DNA of 64,000 bases from Pseudomonas laurylsulfatiphila. GTDB lineage: Bacteria; Pseudomonadota; Gammaproteobacteria; Pseudomonadales; Pseudomonadaceae. The notes below the pieces were generated by a model. That model had not been told where the DNA came from. It did no database searches and saw nothing but the letters and a program-made list of their open reading frames with translations. Where the stretch lies: positions 806,001 to 870,000 of the forward strand of contig NZ_NIRS01000003.1 of assembly GCF_002934665.1 (NCBI RefSeq). The letters run 5' to 3'. Below, in pieces: positions 33,596-42,126 of the stretch (positions within the stretch are counted from its first letter, which is position 1; the number at the start of each line of letters is the position of its first letter). Made by a program: the position numbers and the translations under genes.

Positions 33596-34690
33596 TTACG
33601 GCTTGTGCGCCCGGGCCAGGAATTCATGGGATTGCATTTCCAGCAGACGACTCAGGGTACGCTGGAACTCGAAGTTCAAGCGCCCGCCGGTGTACAGATC
33701 CTTGAGTTCGACTTCGGCAGAAATGATCAGTTTCACGTTACGGTCGTAGAACTCGTCGACCATGTTGATGAAGCGTCGGGCGATGTCGTCGGTGGTGACA
33801 CTCATCTGCTCGACATCGCTGAGCAGCACGGCGTGGAAGATCTTGCCCAGTTCGATGTAGTCGTTCTGGCTGCGCGGGCCGTCGCACAGTTCACGGAAGT
33901 TGAACCAGGCCACGTCATCGCAGGTGCGCAGGGCACGAATTTCACGGTTTTCGATCATCAGCACGTCATTTTCGACCGCTGCCGTGCATTCCGGTGTCAG
34001 CGCACGGAAGCTCTTGCGCAGGCTTTCGTTGGCGGCTTCGTCGAGCGGATAGTGGAACAGCTCGGCTTGTTCGAGGTGACGCAGACGATAGTCGACGCCG
34101 CTGTCGACGTTGACGATCTCGGTATTCTGCTTGATCAGCGCAATGGCCGGCAGGAAACGCGCGCGTTGCAGGCCATCCTTGTACAGGCCGTCCGGCACGA
34201 TGTTCGACGTCGCGACCAGGGTCACGCCGTTCTTGAACAGTTCTTCCATCAGGGTGCCGAGGATCATGGCGTCTGTGATGTCGGAAACGAAGAATTCATC
34301 GAAGCAGATGACCCGGGCTTCGGTGGCGAAGCGCTTGGCGATGATGGTCAGCGGGTTTTTCTCGCCGCCCAGGGTTTTCATCTCTTCGTGCACGCGCTTC
34401 ATGAAGCGGTGGAAGTGCGTACGGGACTTTTCCTTGAAGGGCAGCGCTTCGAAGAAGGTGTCCACCAGGTAAGTCTTGCCGCGACCTACACCGCCCCAGA
34501 AATACAGGCCCTTGACCGGGGTCTGATCCTTCTTGCCAAACAACTTGCCCAGCAGGCCCGGCTTGTTTTGCTCGGCCGCGACCAGATCGTCGTACAGGCG
34601 CTGCAAATGACGCACGGCAGTTTCCTGCGCGGCATCATGGAAGAATTCCGGGCGTTTCAGATCAGCTTGATATCGTTCTAGGGGCGTCAT
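33596..34690 (-). CDS. zapE: Cell division ATPase ZapE
   Basis: ZapE is an AFG1-like AAA ATPase that affects Z-ring constriction under low oxygen or heat in E. coli. The 364 residues have Walker A in YFWGGVGRGKTYLVDTFFE, Walker B in VICFDEFFVSDITDAMIL (with the family-typical FDEF), and a TLVATSNIVPDGLYKDGLQR sensor region. Length fits the family. It is followed by a clear terminator and preceded by the trpS terminator, so it is probably expressed alone. Confidence 0.95.
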   Translation of the reverse strand: MTPLERYQADLKRPEFFHDAAQETAVRHLQRLYDDLVAAEQNKPGLLGKLFGKKDQTPVKGLYFWGGVGRGKTYLVDTFFEALPFKEKSRTHFHRFMKRVHEEMKTLGGEKNPLTIIAKRFATEARVICFDEFFVSDITDAMILGTLMEELFKNGVTLVATSNIVPDGLYKDGLQRARFLPAIALIKQNTEIVNVDSGVDYRLRHLEQAELFHYPLDEAANESLRKSFRALTPECTAAVENDVLMIENREIRALRTCDDVAWFNFRELCDGPRSQNDYIELGKIFHAVLLSDVEQMSVTTDDIARRFINMVDEFYDRNVKLIISAEVELKDLYTGGRLNFEFQRTLSRLLEMQSHEFLARAHKP

Positions 34691-34709
34691 AATTCGTTAG
34701 CAAGGCAAC

Positions 34710-34741
34710 AAAAACGGGCCGACACTGTAGCGACGGCCCGG
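34710..34741 (-). terminator. Intrinsic terminator after trpS
   Basis: On the minus strand CGGGCCGTCG pairs with CGACACTG...CGGCCCG (stem CGGGCCG/CGGCCCG) and is followed by U5. It lies 40 bases after the trpS stop. Confidence 0.8.
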
Positions 34742-34780
34742 AGGAATGGCAATCGGCCCTTGGTCGGGCCGAACCGTTGT

Positions 34781-36136
34781 TTAGTCCTGAACAGGCGTCA
34801 GGGCGATGCGCAAAGCCTCGATGGCAGCATCACGCGCAGCACTGTCGACAAAGGCCGGGCTGTCGGCAACGCACTCGCCCTCAAGCCAGACGCTGAAATT
34901 CAGCTCTTCACTGCGCACGTCCAGTGGCTGACCCGATTGCAGTTGCTTGGTCACCTGACCGGCGGTCTTGCCGTCGGCGAAGTTGCGCGACAGCAGCAGT
35001 TGCTCGCCATCGGCCGCCAGCAGACGGAAACGGAAGCTGCCGTCGTCTTCACGGAAGCTGACAAAACGTGCAGCCTTCACGGCTTTTTTCTTGGTGGTCG
35101 CCGCTACTTGAGCCTGGGCAACGAAGGAGCGCAGGCCCACCGCTTCACGCAGTTCGTTGAGGAAGGGTGTCGCTACCGCACGGGCCTTTTTCGCGCCGTG
35201 CTGCAGGATGTCTTCCAGATCCGCCGGGCGCTCGATCAGTTGGTTGTAGCGCTCACGGGATTCGCCCAGTTCACTGTCCAGCAGTTGGAACAGACGATTC
35301 TTCGCCTCGCCCCAACCCAGGCCCTGCAACAGTTCGCTGCGGAACTCGTCGGCCTGCGCCGGGGTGGCGAATGCCTGGAACAGGGTGAACAGGTGCGAAT
35401 TGTCCGGGTCCTTGGCTTCGCCCGGTGCGCGCGAGTCGGTGACGATCCGCGAAATCGCGTCTTTCATCTCTTTGGCGCTGCTGAACAGCGGGATGGTGTT
35501 GTCGTAGCTCTTCGACATCTTGCGGCCATCCAGGCCCGGCAACGTGGCGACGCTCTCTTCGATCAACGCCTCGGGCATGGTGAAGAACTCTTTGCCCTGG
35601 CCAAACAGGTGGTTGAAGCGCTGGCCGATGTCCCGCGCCATTTCCACGTGCTGGATCTGGTCGCGACCGACCGGCACCTTGTGCGCGTTGAACATCAGGA
35701 TGTCCGCCGCCATCAGCACCGGGTAGCTGTACAGGCCCATGGTGATGCCGGCGTCCGGGTCTTCGCCGGTCTCGACGTTCTTGTCCACGGAAGCCTTGTA
35801 GGCGTGGGCGCGGTTGAGCAGACCCTTGGCGGCGACGCAGGTCAGCAGCCAGGTCAGCTCGGGGATCTCCGGGATGTCGGACTGGCGGTAGAAGGTCACG
35901 CGGTCGACATCCAGGCCACCGGCCAGCCAGGTCGCGGCGATTTCCAGACGCGAGCGCTGGATGCGCAGCGGGTCATCGCACTTGATCAGGGCGTGGTAGT
36001 CGGCCAGGAAGTAGAACGAATCGGCATTGCTGTCGCGGCTGGCGAGGATCGCCGGGCGGATGGCGCCAGCGTAGTTGCCCAGGTGCGGCGTGCCGGTGGT
36101 GGTGATGCCGGTGAGGATACGGGTACGGGTCGTCAT
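34781..36136 (-). CDS. trpS: Tryptophanyl-tRNA synthetase with C-terminal extension
   Basis: A class I synthetase that charges tRNA-Trp. The HIGH-like motif is TPHLGNY (about 16-22) and the KMSKS motif is intact ([10 protein letters not shown]). The protein has 451 residues, about 110 more than the common bacterial form. The extra part (about 354-440) reads [20 protein letters not shown]..., similar in pattern to small DUF1508/YegP-like beta domains. Similar long forms are known in pseudomonads. The ATG at 36136 starts right at [13 protein letters not shown]; a frame to 36160 has no better site. Confidence 0.96.
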   Translation of the reverse strand: MTTRTRILTGITTTGTPHLGNYAGAIRPAILASRDSNADSFYFLADYHALIKCDDPLRIQRSRLEIAATWLAGGLDVDRVTFYRQSDIPEIPELTWLLTCVAAKGLLNRAHAYKASVDKNVETGEDPDAGITMGLYSYPVLMAADILMFNAHKVPVGRDQIQHVEMARDIGQRFNHLFGQGKEFFTMPEALIEESVATLPGLDGRKMSKSYDNTIPLFSSAKEMKDAISRIVTDSRAPGEAKDPDNSHLFTLFQAFATPAQADEFRSELLQGLGWGEAKNRLFQLLDSELGESRERYNQLIERPADLEDILQHGAKKARAVATPFLNELREAVGLRSFVAQAQVAATTKKKAVKAARFVSFREDDGSFRFRLLAADGEQLLLSRNFADGKTAGQVTKQLQSGQPLDVRSEELNFSVWLEGECVADSPAFVDSAARDAAIEALRIALTPVQD

Positions 36137-36160
36137 GGGTAATCGCTTGTCAGACTGCAA

Positions 36161-36790
36161 TCAATTCGAGAGACGCGGCAGGATCAGATCCTTGAGATCG
36201 GTCAGCTTGCCATGAAAAAAGTGTCCGCATTCTGCCACTTTCAGCAGCTCATGGGGACGTTCGAGCGTGTCGGACCATTGGTAAACGACTTGTGGATCGA
36301 TCACTTCGTCGGTTTCCGGCTGGATCAAGGTCAACTCGCCGTACTGCGGCAGCTGATCCTGATCCCCCAGGCGCATGACCGCCGGCGCGACCATGAACAG
36401 GTGCTTGAGCGACTCGCCCTTGGCCTCAAGGCGTCCGCCGAGACTTGCTGCAACAAAACCGCCGAAGGAAAAACCGAACAGGGTCAGCGGCAACTCCGGG
36501 TGCCTGGTGCGAAACCATTCGGCGACTGCCTGGGCATCATCAACTTCACCGGTGCCCATGTCGTGGGAGCCCTCGCTGGCACCGACGCCACGATAGTTGA
36601 AGCGCAGGGTGACCAGTCCGGCGTCGCGCGCAGTGCGCTGCAGGGTCGAAACCACTTTGTTGAGCATGGTGCCGCCCTGCACCGGATTTGGATGGCAGAT
36701 CAGCGCCAGGCCGCGAGGTTGCTCGTTGTCCAGGTAAAGGGCTTCCAGTTGACCAACCGGGCCATCAATCACTACAGGGGTTTCGCGCAT
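36161..36790 (-). CDS. Alpha/beta hydrolase, YheT/dienelactone-hydrolase-like
   Basis: A 209-residue alpha/beta-hydrolase of a family common in proteobacteria with unknown substrate. Visible are the oxyanion region ALICHPNPVQGGTMLNKVV, RFNYRGVGASEG, the nucleophile elbow LFGFSFGGFVA (GFSFGG), and the C-terminal GCGHFFHGKL with the likely catalytic His. The frame is open to 36943. I chose the ATG at 36790, though a TTG two codons earlier is closer to the GGAG site. It lies 24 bases before trpS on the same strand and is divergent from zapG. Confidence 0.85.
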   Translation of the reverse strand: MRETPVVIDGPVGQLEALYLDNEQPRGLALICHPNPVQGGTMLNKVVSTLQRTARDAGLVTLRFNYRGVGASEGSHDMGTGEVDDAQAVAEWFRTRHPELPLTLFGFSFGGFVAASLGGRLEAKGESLKHLFMVAPAVMRLGDQDQLPQYGELTLIQPETDEVIDPQVVYQWSDTLERPHELLKVAECGHFFHGKLTDLKDLILPRLSN

Positions 36791-36934
36791 AAGCAAGGAA
36801 GGAACTCCGTGACCTCGAATCGGGTCGACTCGTCTAGCAAATTGTCTGTGGCTGTCTATTGCGAGTGAATCGCGGTATACAGCGCAGGTTCGAGCCGTTA
36901 ACGTAAAGCAAAGCCGTTTATAGAGGAAGGACTC

Positions 36935-37369
36935 GTGGAACACTCGCTCTTAGTTTGGTTGCTACCGACTCTTGCCCTGGTTGTGGGTGTCGCCATTGGG
37001 TTCCTGATCGCTCGCCTTGCGCCGAATGCCGCGCCTAGCAGCACGCAACGTCAGCTGGACGATATTCAGGAACGTTTCGACAGTTATCAGAACGAAGTGG
37101 TGACCCACTTCAACAGCACTGCGACATTGGTCAAGAAACTGACTGCGAGCTATCAGGAAGTGCAGGACCATCTCGCCGAGGGCGCCAACCGCCTGGCCCT
37201 GGACGAACAGACTCGCCAACGCCTGCTGGCCTCCCTGCACGCCGATGCGGCGCAGGCACCCCGTGAACGCCTGACGCCACCGCGCGATCAGGAGCCGCCT
37301 CGCGACTACGCACCAAAAGCCCCTAACGCGCCCGGCATGCTCGATGAGCATTACGGCCTGAAGAAGTAA
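36935..37369 (+). CDS. zapG: ZapG/YhcB (DUF1043) inner-membrane protein
   Basis: A 144-residue bitopic protein of the DUF1043 family (YhcB/ZapG), linked in E. coli to coordination of cell division and envelope growth. It has one N-terminal membrane helix (LLVWLLPTLALVVGVAIGFL), a cytoplasmic coiled coil (about 35-105) and a Pro/Arg-rich tail. The start is GTG at 36935 with GAGGAAGG 6 bases upstream. A strong terminator follows the stop at once. Confidence 0.9.
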   Translation: MEHSLLVWLLPTLALVVGVAIGFLIARLAPNAAPSSTQRQLDDIQERFDSYQNEVVTHFNSTATLVKKLTASYQEVQDHLAEGANRLALDEQTRQRLLASLHADAAQAPRERLTPPRDQEPPRDYAPKAPNAPGMLDEHYGLKK

Positions 37370-37387
37370 TCAGGTTTCGCGCAAAAC

Positions 37388-37428
37388 AAAAAGCCCCCGG
37401 ACAAGTGATTCTCCGGGGGCTTTTTTAT
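37388..37428 (+). terminator. Intrinsic terminator after zapG
   Basis: AAGCCCCCGG pairs with CCGGGGGCTT around a 12-base loop and is followed by T6, 19 bases after the stop. Confidence 0.93.
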
Positions 37429-37463
37429 TACTGATCCGTTTTATCTGTTGCCCACCCCGGCCC

Positions 37464-37554
37464 CTTCGCGGGCAAGCCCGCTCCCACAGTGATCGATGTC
37501 GGACACAAAATCTGCATTCAACACTAACCTGTGGGAGCGGGCTTGCCCGCGAAG
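37464..37554. repeat. REP doublet, GGGCAAGCCCGCTCCCACA type
   Basis: Arms 37464-37489 and 37529-37554 are inverted copies of the same REP sequence as at 25545-25608, with a longer loop. The element sits between the terminators of the convergent genes zapG and the OmpA-like lipoprotein. Confidence 0.9.
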
Positions 37555-37572
37555 AGGCCAGAACTGACGATA

Positions 37573-37617
37573 CAAAAAAGCCCGCCTTATCTACTTGGGA
37601 TCGGGCGGGCATTTTTT
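37573..37617. terminator. Terminator of the OmpA-like gene
   Basis: GCCCGCC (37580-37586) and GGCGGGC (37604-37610) pair, flanked by A6 and T6, so the hairpin can work in both directions. It lies 24 bases beyond the OmpA-like stop on the minus strand. Confidence 0.88.
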
Positions 37618-37640
37618 ACGCCTGGGGTTCAATCAGACGA

Positions 37641-38381
37641 TCAAGGGTACTGCTGAACCTGACCTTGCTGCTGACCACCATACTGCTGGCCCGGAATCGC
37701 CTTGAGGTTGACCTCTACACGGCGGTTCTGCGCCCGGCCGTTGGCATCGCCGTTGCTGGCAACCGGGCTATCCGGACCCGCGCCACGAGCACTCAGGTTG
37801 GTACCGCTAACCCCTTGCGAGGTCAGGTAGGTGGCCACGCTTTGTGCACGACGCTGGGACAGGTCCATGTTGTGCTGGCGGCTGCCGGTGCTGTCGGTAT
37901 AGCCGACGATTTCGATCTGGTTCTGGTTGAACTCTTTCAGCGAGCCCGCCAGGTTGTTCAGCGGCTGATAGAAACTTGAAGCAATGTTCGCCGAATCGGT
38001 AGCGAAGGTGATGTTGCCCGGCATGATCAGCTTGATCTGGTCGCCCTGGCGCTGCACTTCAACACCGGTATTGGCCATGCTGGCGCGCAGCTTTTTCTCT
38101 TGCTGGTCGGCGTAGTAGCCGTAACCGGCCGCCGAAGCACCGACCACTGCCGCACCGATCAGCGCGCCCTTGCCACGGTTATCGTGGTTGATCGCAGCAC
38201 CGGCCAGTGCACCGGCCAGTGCGCCGAGCCCCCCATACTTCGCGGTCTTGCTCATGCCTTCGGAGCCGCTGTCCGCCTGCCCCTGAGCCTGGCCTTGACC
38301 GCCGTAAGGGTTGGGCGAAGCACAACCGGACAAAACGGCCACAGCCGTAGCGACAATAATCAAACGACGCGTGGTGAACAT
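37641..38381 (-). CDS. OmpA-family lipoprotein, YiaD-like
   Basis: A 246-residue outer-membrane lipoprotein that binds peptidoglycan through an OmpA C-domain. The lipobox VLSGC puts the lipidated Cys near residue 20. A Gly/Gln-rich linker and a glycine-zipper helix pair (GGLGALAGALAGAAI, GAAVVGASAAG) follow. The OmpA domain covers about 115-235 with IEIVGYTDSTGSRQHNMDLS and QRRAQSVATYL. The C-terminus is Gln-rich. It appears to be a single-gene unit. Confidence 0.9.
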   Translation of the reverse strand: MFTTRRLIIVATAVAVLSGCASPNPYGGQGQAQGQADSGSEGMSKTAKYGGLGALAGALAGAAINHDNRGKGALIGAAVVGASAAGYGYYADQQEKKLRASMANTGVEVQRQGDQIKLIMPGNITFATDSANIASSFYQPLNNLAGSLKEFNQNQIEIVGYTDSTGSRQHNMDLSQRRAQSVATYLTSQGVSGTNLSARGAGPDSPVASNGDANGRAQNRRVEVNLKAIPGQQYGGQQQGQVQQYP

Positions 38382-38483
38382 GTATAGCTCCTACTTTTTT
38401 GCATTCTGTGGTGCAACGGACCAAGGCACAGCCTTTACGGCTGTTGGATCACTTCCGGGAACAAAAATTCCGCTCGTTACAAA

Positions 38484-39125
38484 TCAGGCCCGGACAAAGG
38501 GGTTTTCGCGCATTTCATCGCCCAGGCGGGTGTCCGGACCATGCCCGGCCACCACCGTCGCCTCTTCGTCAAGGGTGTACAAACGCTGCTTGATCGAACG
38601 CACGATGGTGGCCTGGTCGCCGCCCCACAAATCCGTGCGCCCTACCCCACGTTTGAACAACGTGTCACCGGCAATCAGCAGCTTGGCATCGGCAAACCAG
38701 AAACTCATCGACCCCGGTGTGTGCCCAGGCGTGTGAATTGCCACGCCACAACCGCAGGCCAGCTCTTCATCATCGGCCAGCCAGCGATCCGGGGACGGCA
38801 CCGGGGTGTAAGGGACACCGAACATCTGGCACTGCATTTCCAGGTTGTCCCAGAGAAACTGGTCTTCCTTGTGCAAGTGCAGGGTCGCGCCGGTTTTCTC
38901 CTTGAGTTGACCGGAAGCCAGGAAGTGATCGAGGTGGGCGTGGGTGTGAATGATGCTGACCACTTTCAGCCCCAGGGCATCGAGACGCGCCAGGATCAGC
39001 TCATGATTGCCACCCGGATCAACGACGATGGCCTTTTTCGTCACCGGATCGCCGATGATCGTGCAGTTGCACTGCAAAGGGCCGACGGGGAAGGTTTCGC
39101 GGATGAGGGTGGGATGCTGGGACAT
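38484..39125 (-). CDS. MBL-fold metallo-hydrolase, YcbL/glyoxalase II-like
   Basis: A 213-residue metallo-beta-lactamase-fold hydrolase with the metal motif IHTHAHLDH (HXHXDH), further ligands in CGVAIHTPGHTPGSMSFWF and AGDTLFKRGVGRTDLWGG, and a C-terminal VVAGHGPDT. Close relatives act on thioesters such as S-lactoylglutathione (type II glyoxalase). The exact substrate is not shown by the sequence. It is a single gene between the OmpA-like protein and the LuxR regulator. Confidence 0.88.
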   Translation of the reverse strand: MSQHPTLIRETFPVGPLQCNCTIIGDPVTKKAIVVDPGGNHELILARLDALGLKVVSIIHTHAHLDHFLASGQLKEKTGATLHLHKEDQFLWDNLEMQCQMFGVPYTPVPSPDRWLADDEELACGCGVAIHTPGHTPGSMSFWFADAKLLIAGDTLFKRGVGRTDLWGGDQATIVRSIKQRLYTLDEEATVVAGHGPDTRLGDEMRENPFVRA

Positions 39126-39212
39126 CGGGGGCCTGCTCGATAAACGGGGACGGGCGATTTTCGCACAATTGAGTATCCAGCCAATGGCCGCGATGTGTAA
39201 CGTGAAAAATCC

Positions 39213-41951
39213 TTAACCCAGCACCCCCAACTCCTTGGCCCGCGCCACGGCCTGCGTACGCCGCTCGACCCCGAGTTTGCTGTTGATGTGGCTGGCGTGG
39301 GTCTTGACCGTGTGTAAGGAAATAAACAGCTGATCGCTGATTTCCTGGTTCGAACAGCCCTGGGCGATCAATCGCAGAACCGCCAGTTCCCGCGTGCTGA
39401 GTTGCTCCGCAGCCGCGCCGGATTCCGCTCCGGGGCGGGCTGTCAGCGCCGGCAGCTTTTCACTGAGGCTCAGGGAAACAGGGTTTGGCGAACACTGTTG
39501 AAGCTGCCCACGCAGCCAGTCCGGGTGCTCGGCCAGCAAGCCCTCGAAGGGTTGCAGCACGCCCCCACCAGCGGCGTCCAGCGCCTGAGCCAGCGCCTTG
39601 CGTGCTTCCGGCTCCCGTCCGCTGCCCAGCAACAATGCCACTTTCTGGGTCAGCGCCATGGCACTGAGCATCTGCCGGCCACTTTGCTGGCCATGTTCGA
39701 GCAGCGCATTCAATCGCCCCTCGGCCAGCATCGGCTGGCCCTGGATGACGTCCAGCAAAGCTTGCTGCAATTCGATATGCAGCGGCAATTGCGGATGAAA
39801 CTCCGGCGGTGCCGCCCCGTTCTCGCCGTTATAGGTCTGCCCCAGGCGCGCCAGCCAGGCTTCGGCCAGATCGGTACGCCCCTGGGCCAGCCAGAGCTCA
39901 CATTTGACCAGGGTGATCATGGCCAGGTAGTAGATCGGCGGCACGTCCCAGATGTGCATGAGCCGCTCGGCTTCGGCCAGTTCGGCAAAGGCCTTGGCGA
40001 ACTCGCCGCTGCTGCCTTCCAGCCTGGCAATCACGCAGTGGCCGATCAGCACGCTGATGTCACGACAGGCGCGTGCCTCGCTCAGACCGGCCTGCAATCG
40101 CACCCGCGCCAATTGCGGCTGCATGCGCAGGGCCAGCAAAAAGCCTTCGTACAGGGTCAGCCGGGCCCGAACCGCATACAGCCGTTGTGCAGACAAGCTC
40201 TGCAGGCGTTGCATGCCCTGACGGACCTCTTCCAGTGCCCGACAGACTTCCCCGCGCGCTTGCAGCACCCGTGCGCGGTCGTAGTGCGCCAGCGCTTCGA
40301 ACAACGGGTTGCCGACACGTTGCGCCAGTTCCAGCGATTCGCGGTTCAGTCCCCGTGCCCGCCATAAATCACCATCGGCAATGGCCAGGTTGGACAAGGT
40401 CGAGAGACACATCAGGCGCTGGCCGTAACGCTTGGCCGGAAGACTTTCCAATGCCTCGCGGCAGTACTGCAGCGTCAGTTCGCGGTTGCCGCGCCCACGG
40501 GCAATGATGCCACTCAACGCCAGCCATTGAGCCAGCATGGACTTCTGGGCGGTGGCCGACGGCGCGGGCAGGAAGCGGCTCAAATGGCTGGCCAGCTCTT
40601 CGGCAGCATCCAGCTGGCAAGCCAAGCCCAGCGCCCAGCTATACAGCACAATCAGTCGCGGCGTGCTGATCAGCAAGCTGTCGGGCAAGTCCATTTTCCA
40701 ACGCAGCAACATGCCGACATTCTGCTCGGCCAGCAGTTGCTCTTCGGAAAGGTTCTGCACCAGGTTCGCCGCGACGTCCAGGTGACCGGCACGCAAAGCT
40801 TGCTCCACCGCCTCATCGAGCAGCCCCTGGGCATTGAACCAGCGGCAGGCACGCAGGTGCAGGCTCGCGGCCGGCACCATCGACTGGGACGTCGGCCGCG
40901 TGCGCAACAGATCGGAAAACAGATGGTGATAACGATACCAATGACCATGTTCGTCCAGCGGCACCAGGAACACTTGATGGGCAAGGAGGAAGCGCAGGAT
41001 CTCCCCGCTGTCATGGGCGTCGCGAACGGCATCGCACAGTTCGCTGCAGAAACGTTCCTGGGGCGCCGTGTCATAGAGGAACGACTGGACCTCGGCGGGC
41101 AGGCAATCGATAACTTCTTCGAGCAGGTAATCGCGGATCAGCCCCTCCCCGCCATGCAACGATTGCGGCAGCGCGCCATCGGTGCCCGCCTCCGAAGCCG
41201 CCAACAGCCAGAAGCGTAACCCCGCAACCCAGCCTTCGCTGCGCTGGATCAGGTTTTCCAGTGCCTCACCGCGCAAGGAGCTGCTGTGCCGGTCGAGCAG
41301 GCTCAAGGCCTCGTCGTGGGTCAGGCGCAGATCCTGTTCATGCAACTCGAGCAGTTGCCGCGACAGCCGTAGCCGCGCCAGGTGCCAGTCGGGACGTTGG
41401 CGGCTGGTGACCATCACCAGCAAACCATCGGGAAGATGATTGAGGAAAAACTGCAGGCAACGGTCCAGCACCGGCCCCTGAGCCAGGTGGTAATCATCCA
41501 GCACCAGCAGCAAGGGCTTCGCCGTGGACAGGTGTACGGCCAGTTCGTCGAGCAAGCCGTCGAGCCATTCTTCGAATGCGAACGGCTGATGGCGCTGACG
41601 CATCTTCAACAGCCCGAGGGATTGCCTGCCCAGGTGCGGGAAATAGTCCTGAAGGCCTTCCAGCAGCCGCTCGAGAAAGCGTCCCGGGTCGCTGTCTCGC
41701 GGACTCAACCCCAGCCAGAGACTTTGCCAGTGCGCCGGCAACCCCTGACAAAACTCCACCGCCAGCGAACTCTTGCCGAACCCTGCCGGGGCACTGACCA
41801 GCAGTAACCTGCCGGCGAGCCCGGCACTCAGGCGCTCGCACAAACGTGGACGTAGCACATGGCCGTCTGGCAACGGCGGACGGAAAAACCGCCCGTCGAG
41901 TGTCGCGACGGCAACCGGTGCAGAACCTGGGGGTGTGGACAAATCAGTCAT
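39213..41951 (-). CDS. MalT-type LuxR-family transcriptional regulator
   Basis: A large 912-residue ATP-dependent regulator of the LAL/MalT class. The N-terminal STAND NTPase has Walker A VSAPAGFGKSSLAVEF (52-67) and Walker B LLLVLDDYH. The middle is a long helical TPR-like region for ligand sensing. The C-terminal LuxR helix-turn-helix (about 848-905) reads LSTRELAVLRLIAQGCSNQE, then HTVKTHASHINSKL. It lies on the same strand after the DUF1302/DUF1329 genes, separated by a terminator, and is a likely activator of that group. The effector is unknown. Confidence 0.9.
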   Translation of the reverse strand: MTDLSTPPGSAPVAVATLDGRFFRPPLPDGHVLRPRLCERLSAGLAGRLLLVSAPAGFGKSSLAVEFCQGLPAHWQSLWLGLSPRDSDPGRFLERLLEGLQDYFPHLGRQSLGLLKMRQRHQPFAFEEWLDGLLDELAVHLSTAKPLLLVLDDYHLAQGPVLDRCLQFFLNHLPDGLLVMVTSRQRPDWHLARLRLSRQLLELHEQDLRLTHDEALSLLDRHSSSLRGEALENLIQRSEGWVAGLRFWLLAASEAGTDGALPQSLHGGEGLIRDYLLEEVIDCLPAEVQSFLYDTAPQERFCSELCDAVRDAHDSGEILRFLLAHQVFLVPLDEHGHWYRYHHLFSDLLRTRPTSQSMVPAASLHLRACRWFNAQGLLDEAVEQALRAGHLDVAANLVQNLSEEQLLAEQNVGMLLRWKMDLPDSLLISTPRLIVLYSWALGLACQLDAAEELASHLSRFLPAPSATAQKSMLAQWLALSGIIARGRGNRELTLQYCREALESLPAKRYGQRLMCLSTLSNLAIADGDLWRARGLNRESLELAQRVGNPLFEALAHYDRARVLQARGEVCRALEEVRQGMQRLQSLSAQRLYAVRARLTLYEGFLLALRMQPQLARVRLQAGLSEARACRDISVLIGHCVIARLEGSSGEFAKAFAELAEAERLMHIWDVPPIYYLAMITLVKCELWLAQGRTDLAEAWLARLGQTYNGENGAAPPEFHPQLPLHIELQQALLDVIQGQPMLAEGRLNALLEHGQQSGRQMLSAMALTQKVALLLGSGREPEARKALAQALDAAGGGVLQPFEGLLAEHPDWLRGQLQQCSPNPVSLSLSEKLPALTARPGAESGAAAEQLSTRELAVLRLIAQGCSNQEISDQLFISLHTVKTHASHINSKLGVERRTQAVARAKELGVLG

Positions 41952-42064
41952 AGCCGGCTCTTGTTTGAATTGCGGGTGGCGGCGTTGCAGATGTCCGCAG
42001 ACTAGCCGTAAACGGATAGGGAATGAAGGTAATTGCTACAAATGGCTACAAAAAGTCTACAAGC

Positions 42065-42098
42065 AAAAAAAAACGCCCCGAACCAGTCGGGGCGTTTC
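42065..42098 (-). terminator. Intrinsic terminator after the DUF1329 gene
   Basis: On the minus strand AACGCCCCGA pairs with TCGGGGCGTT around CTGGT-like loop bases and is followed by U8. It separates the DUF1329 gene from the regulator. Confidence 0.92.
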
Positions 42099-42126
42099 AG
42101 AGGGTGCGGCCTCTACTCAGTTCAAC

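Noticed and set aside
36890..36960. Shared bidirectional promoter for the hydrolase and zapG
   Set aside because: The divergent gap must hold promoters, but no hexamer pair with acceptable spacing stood out.
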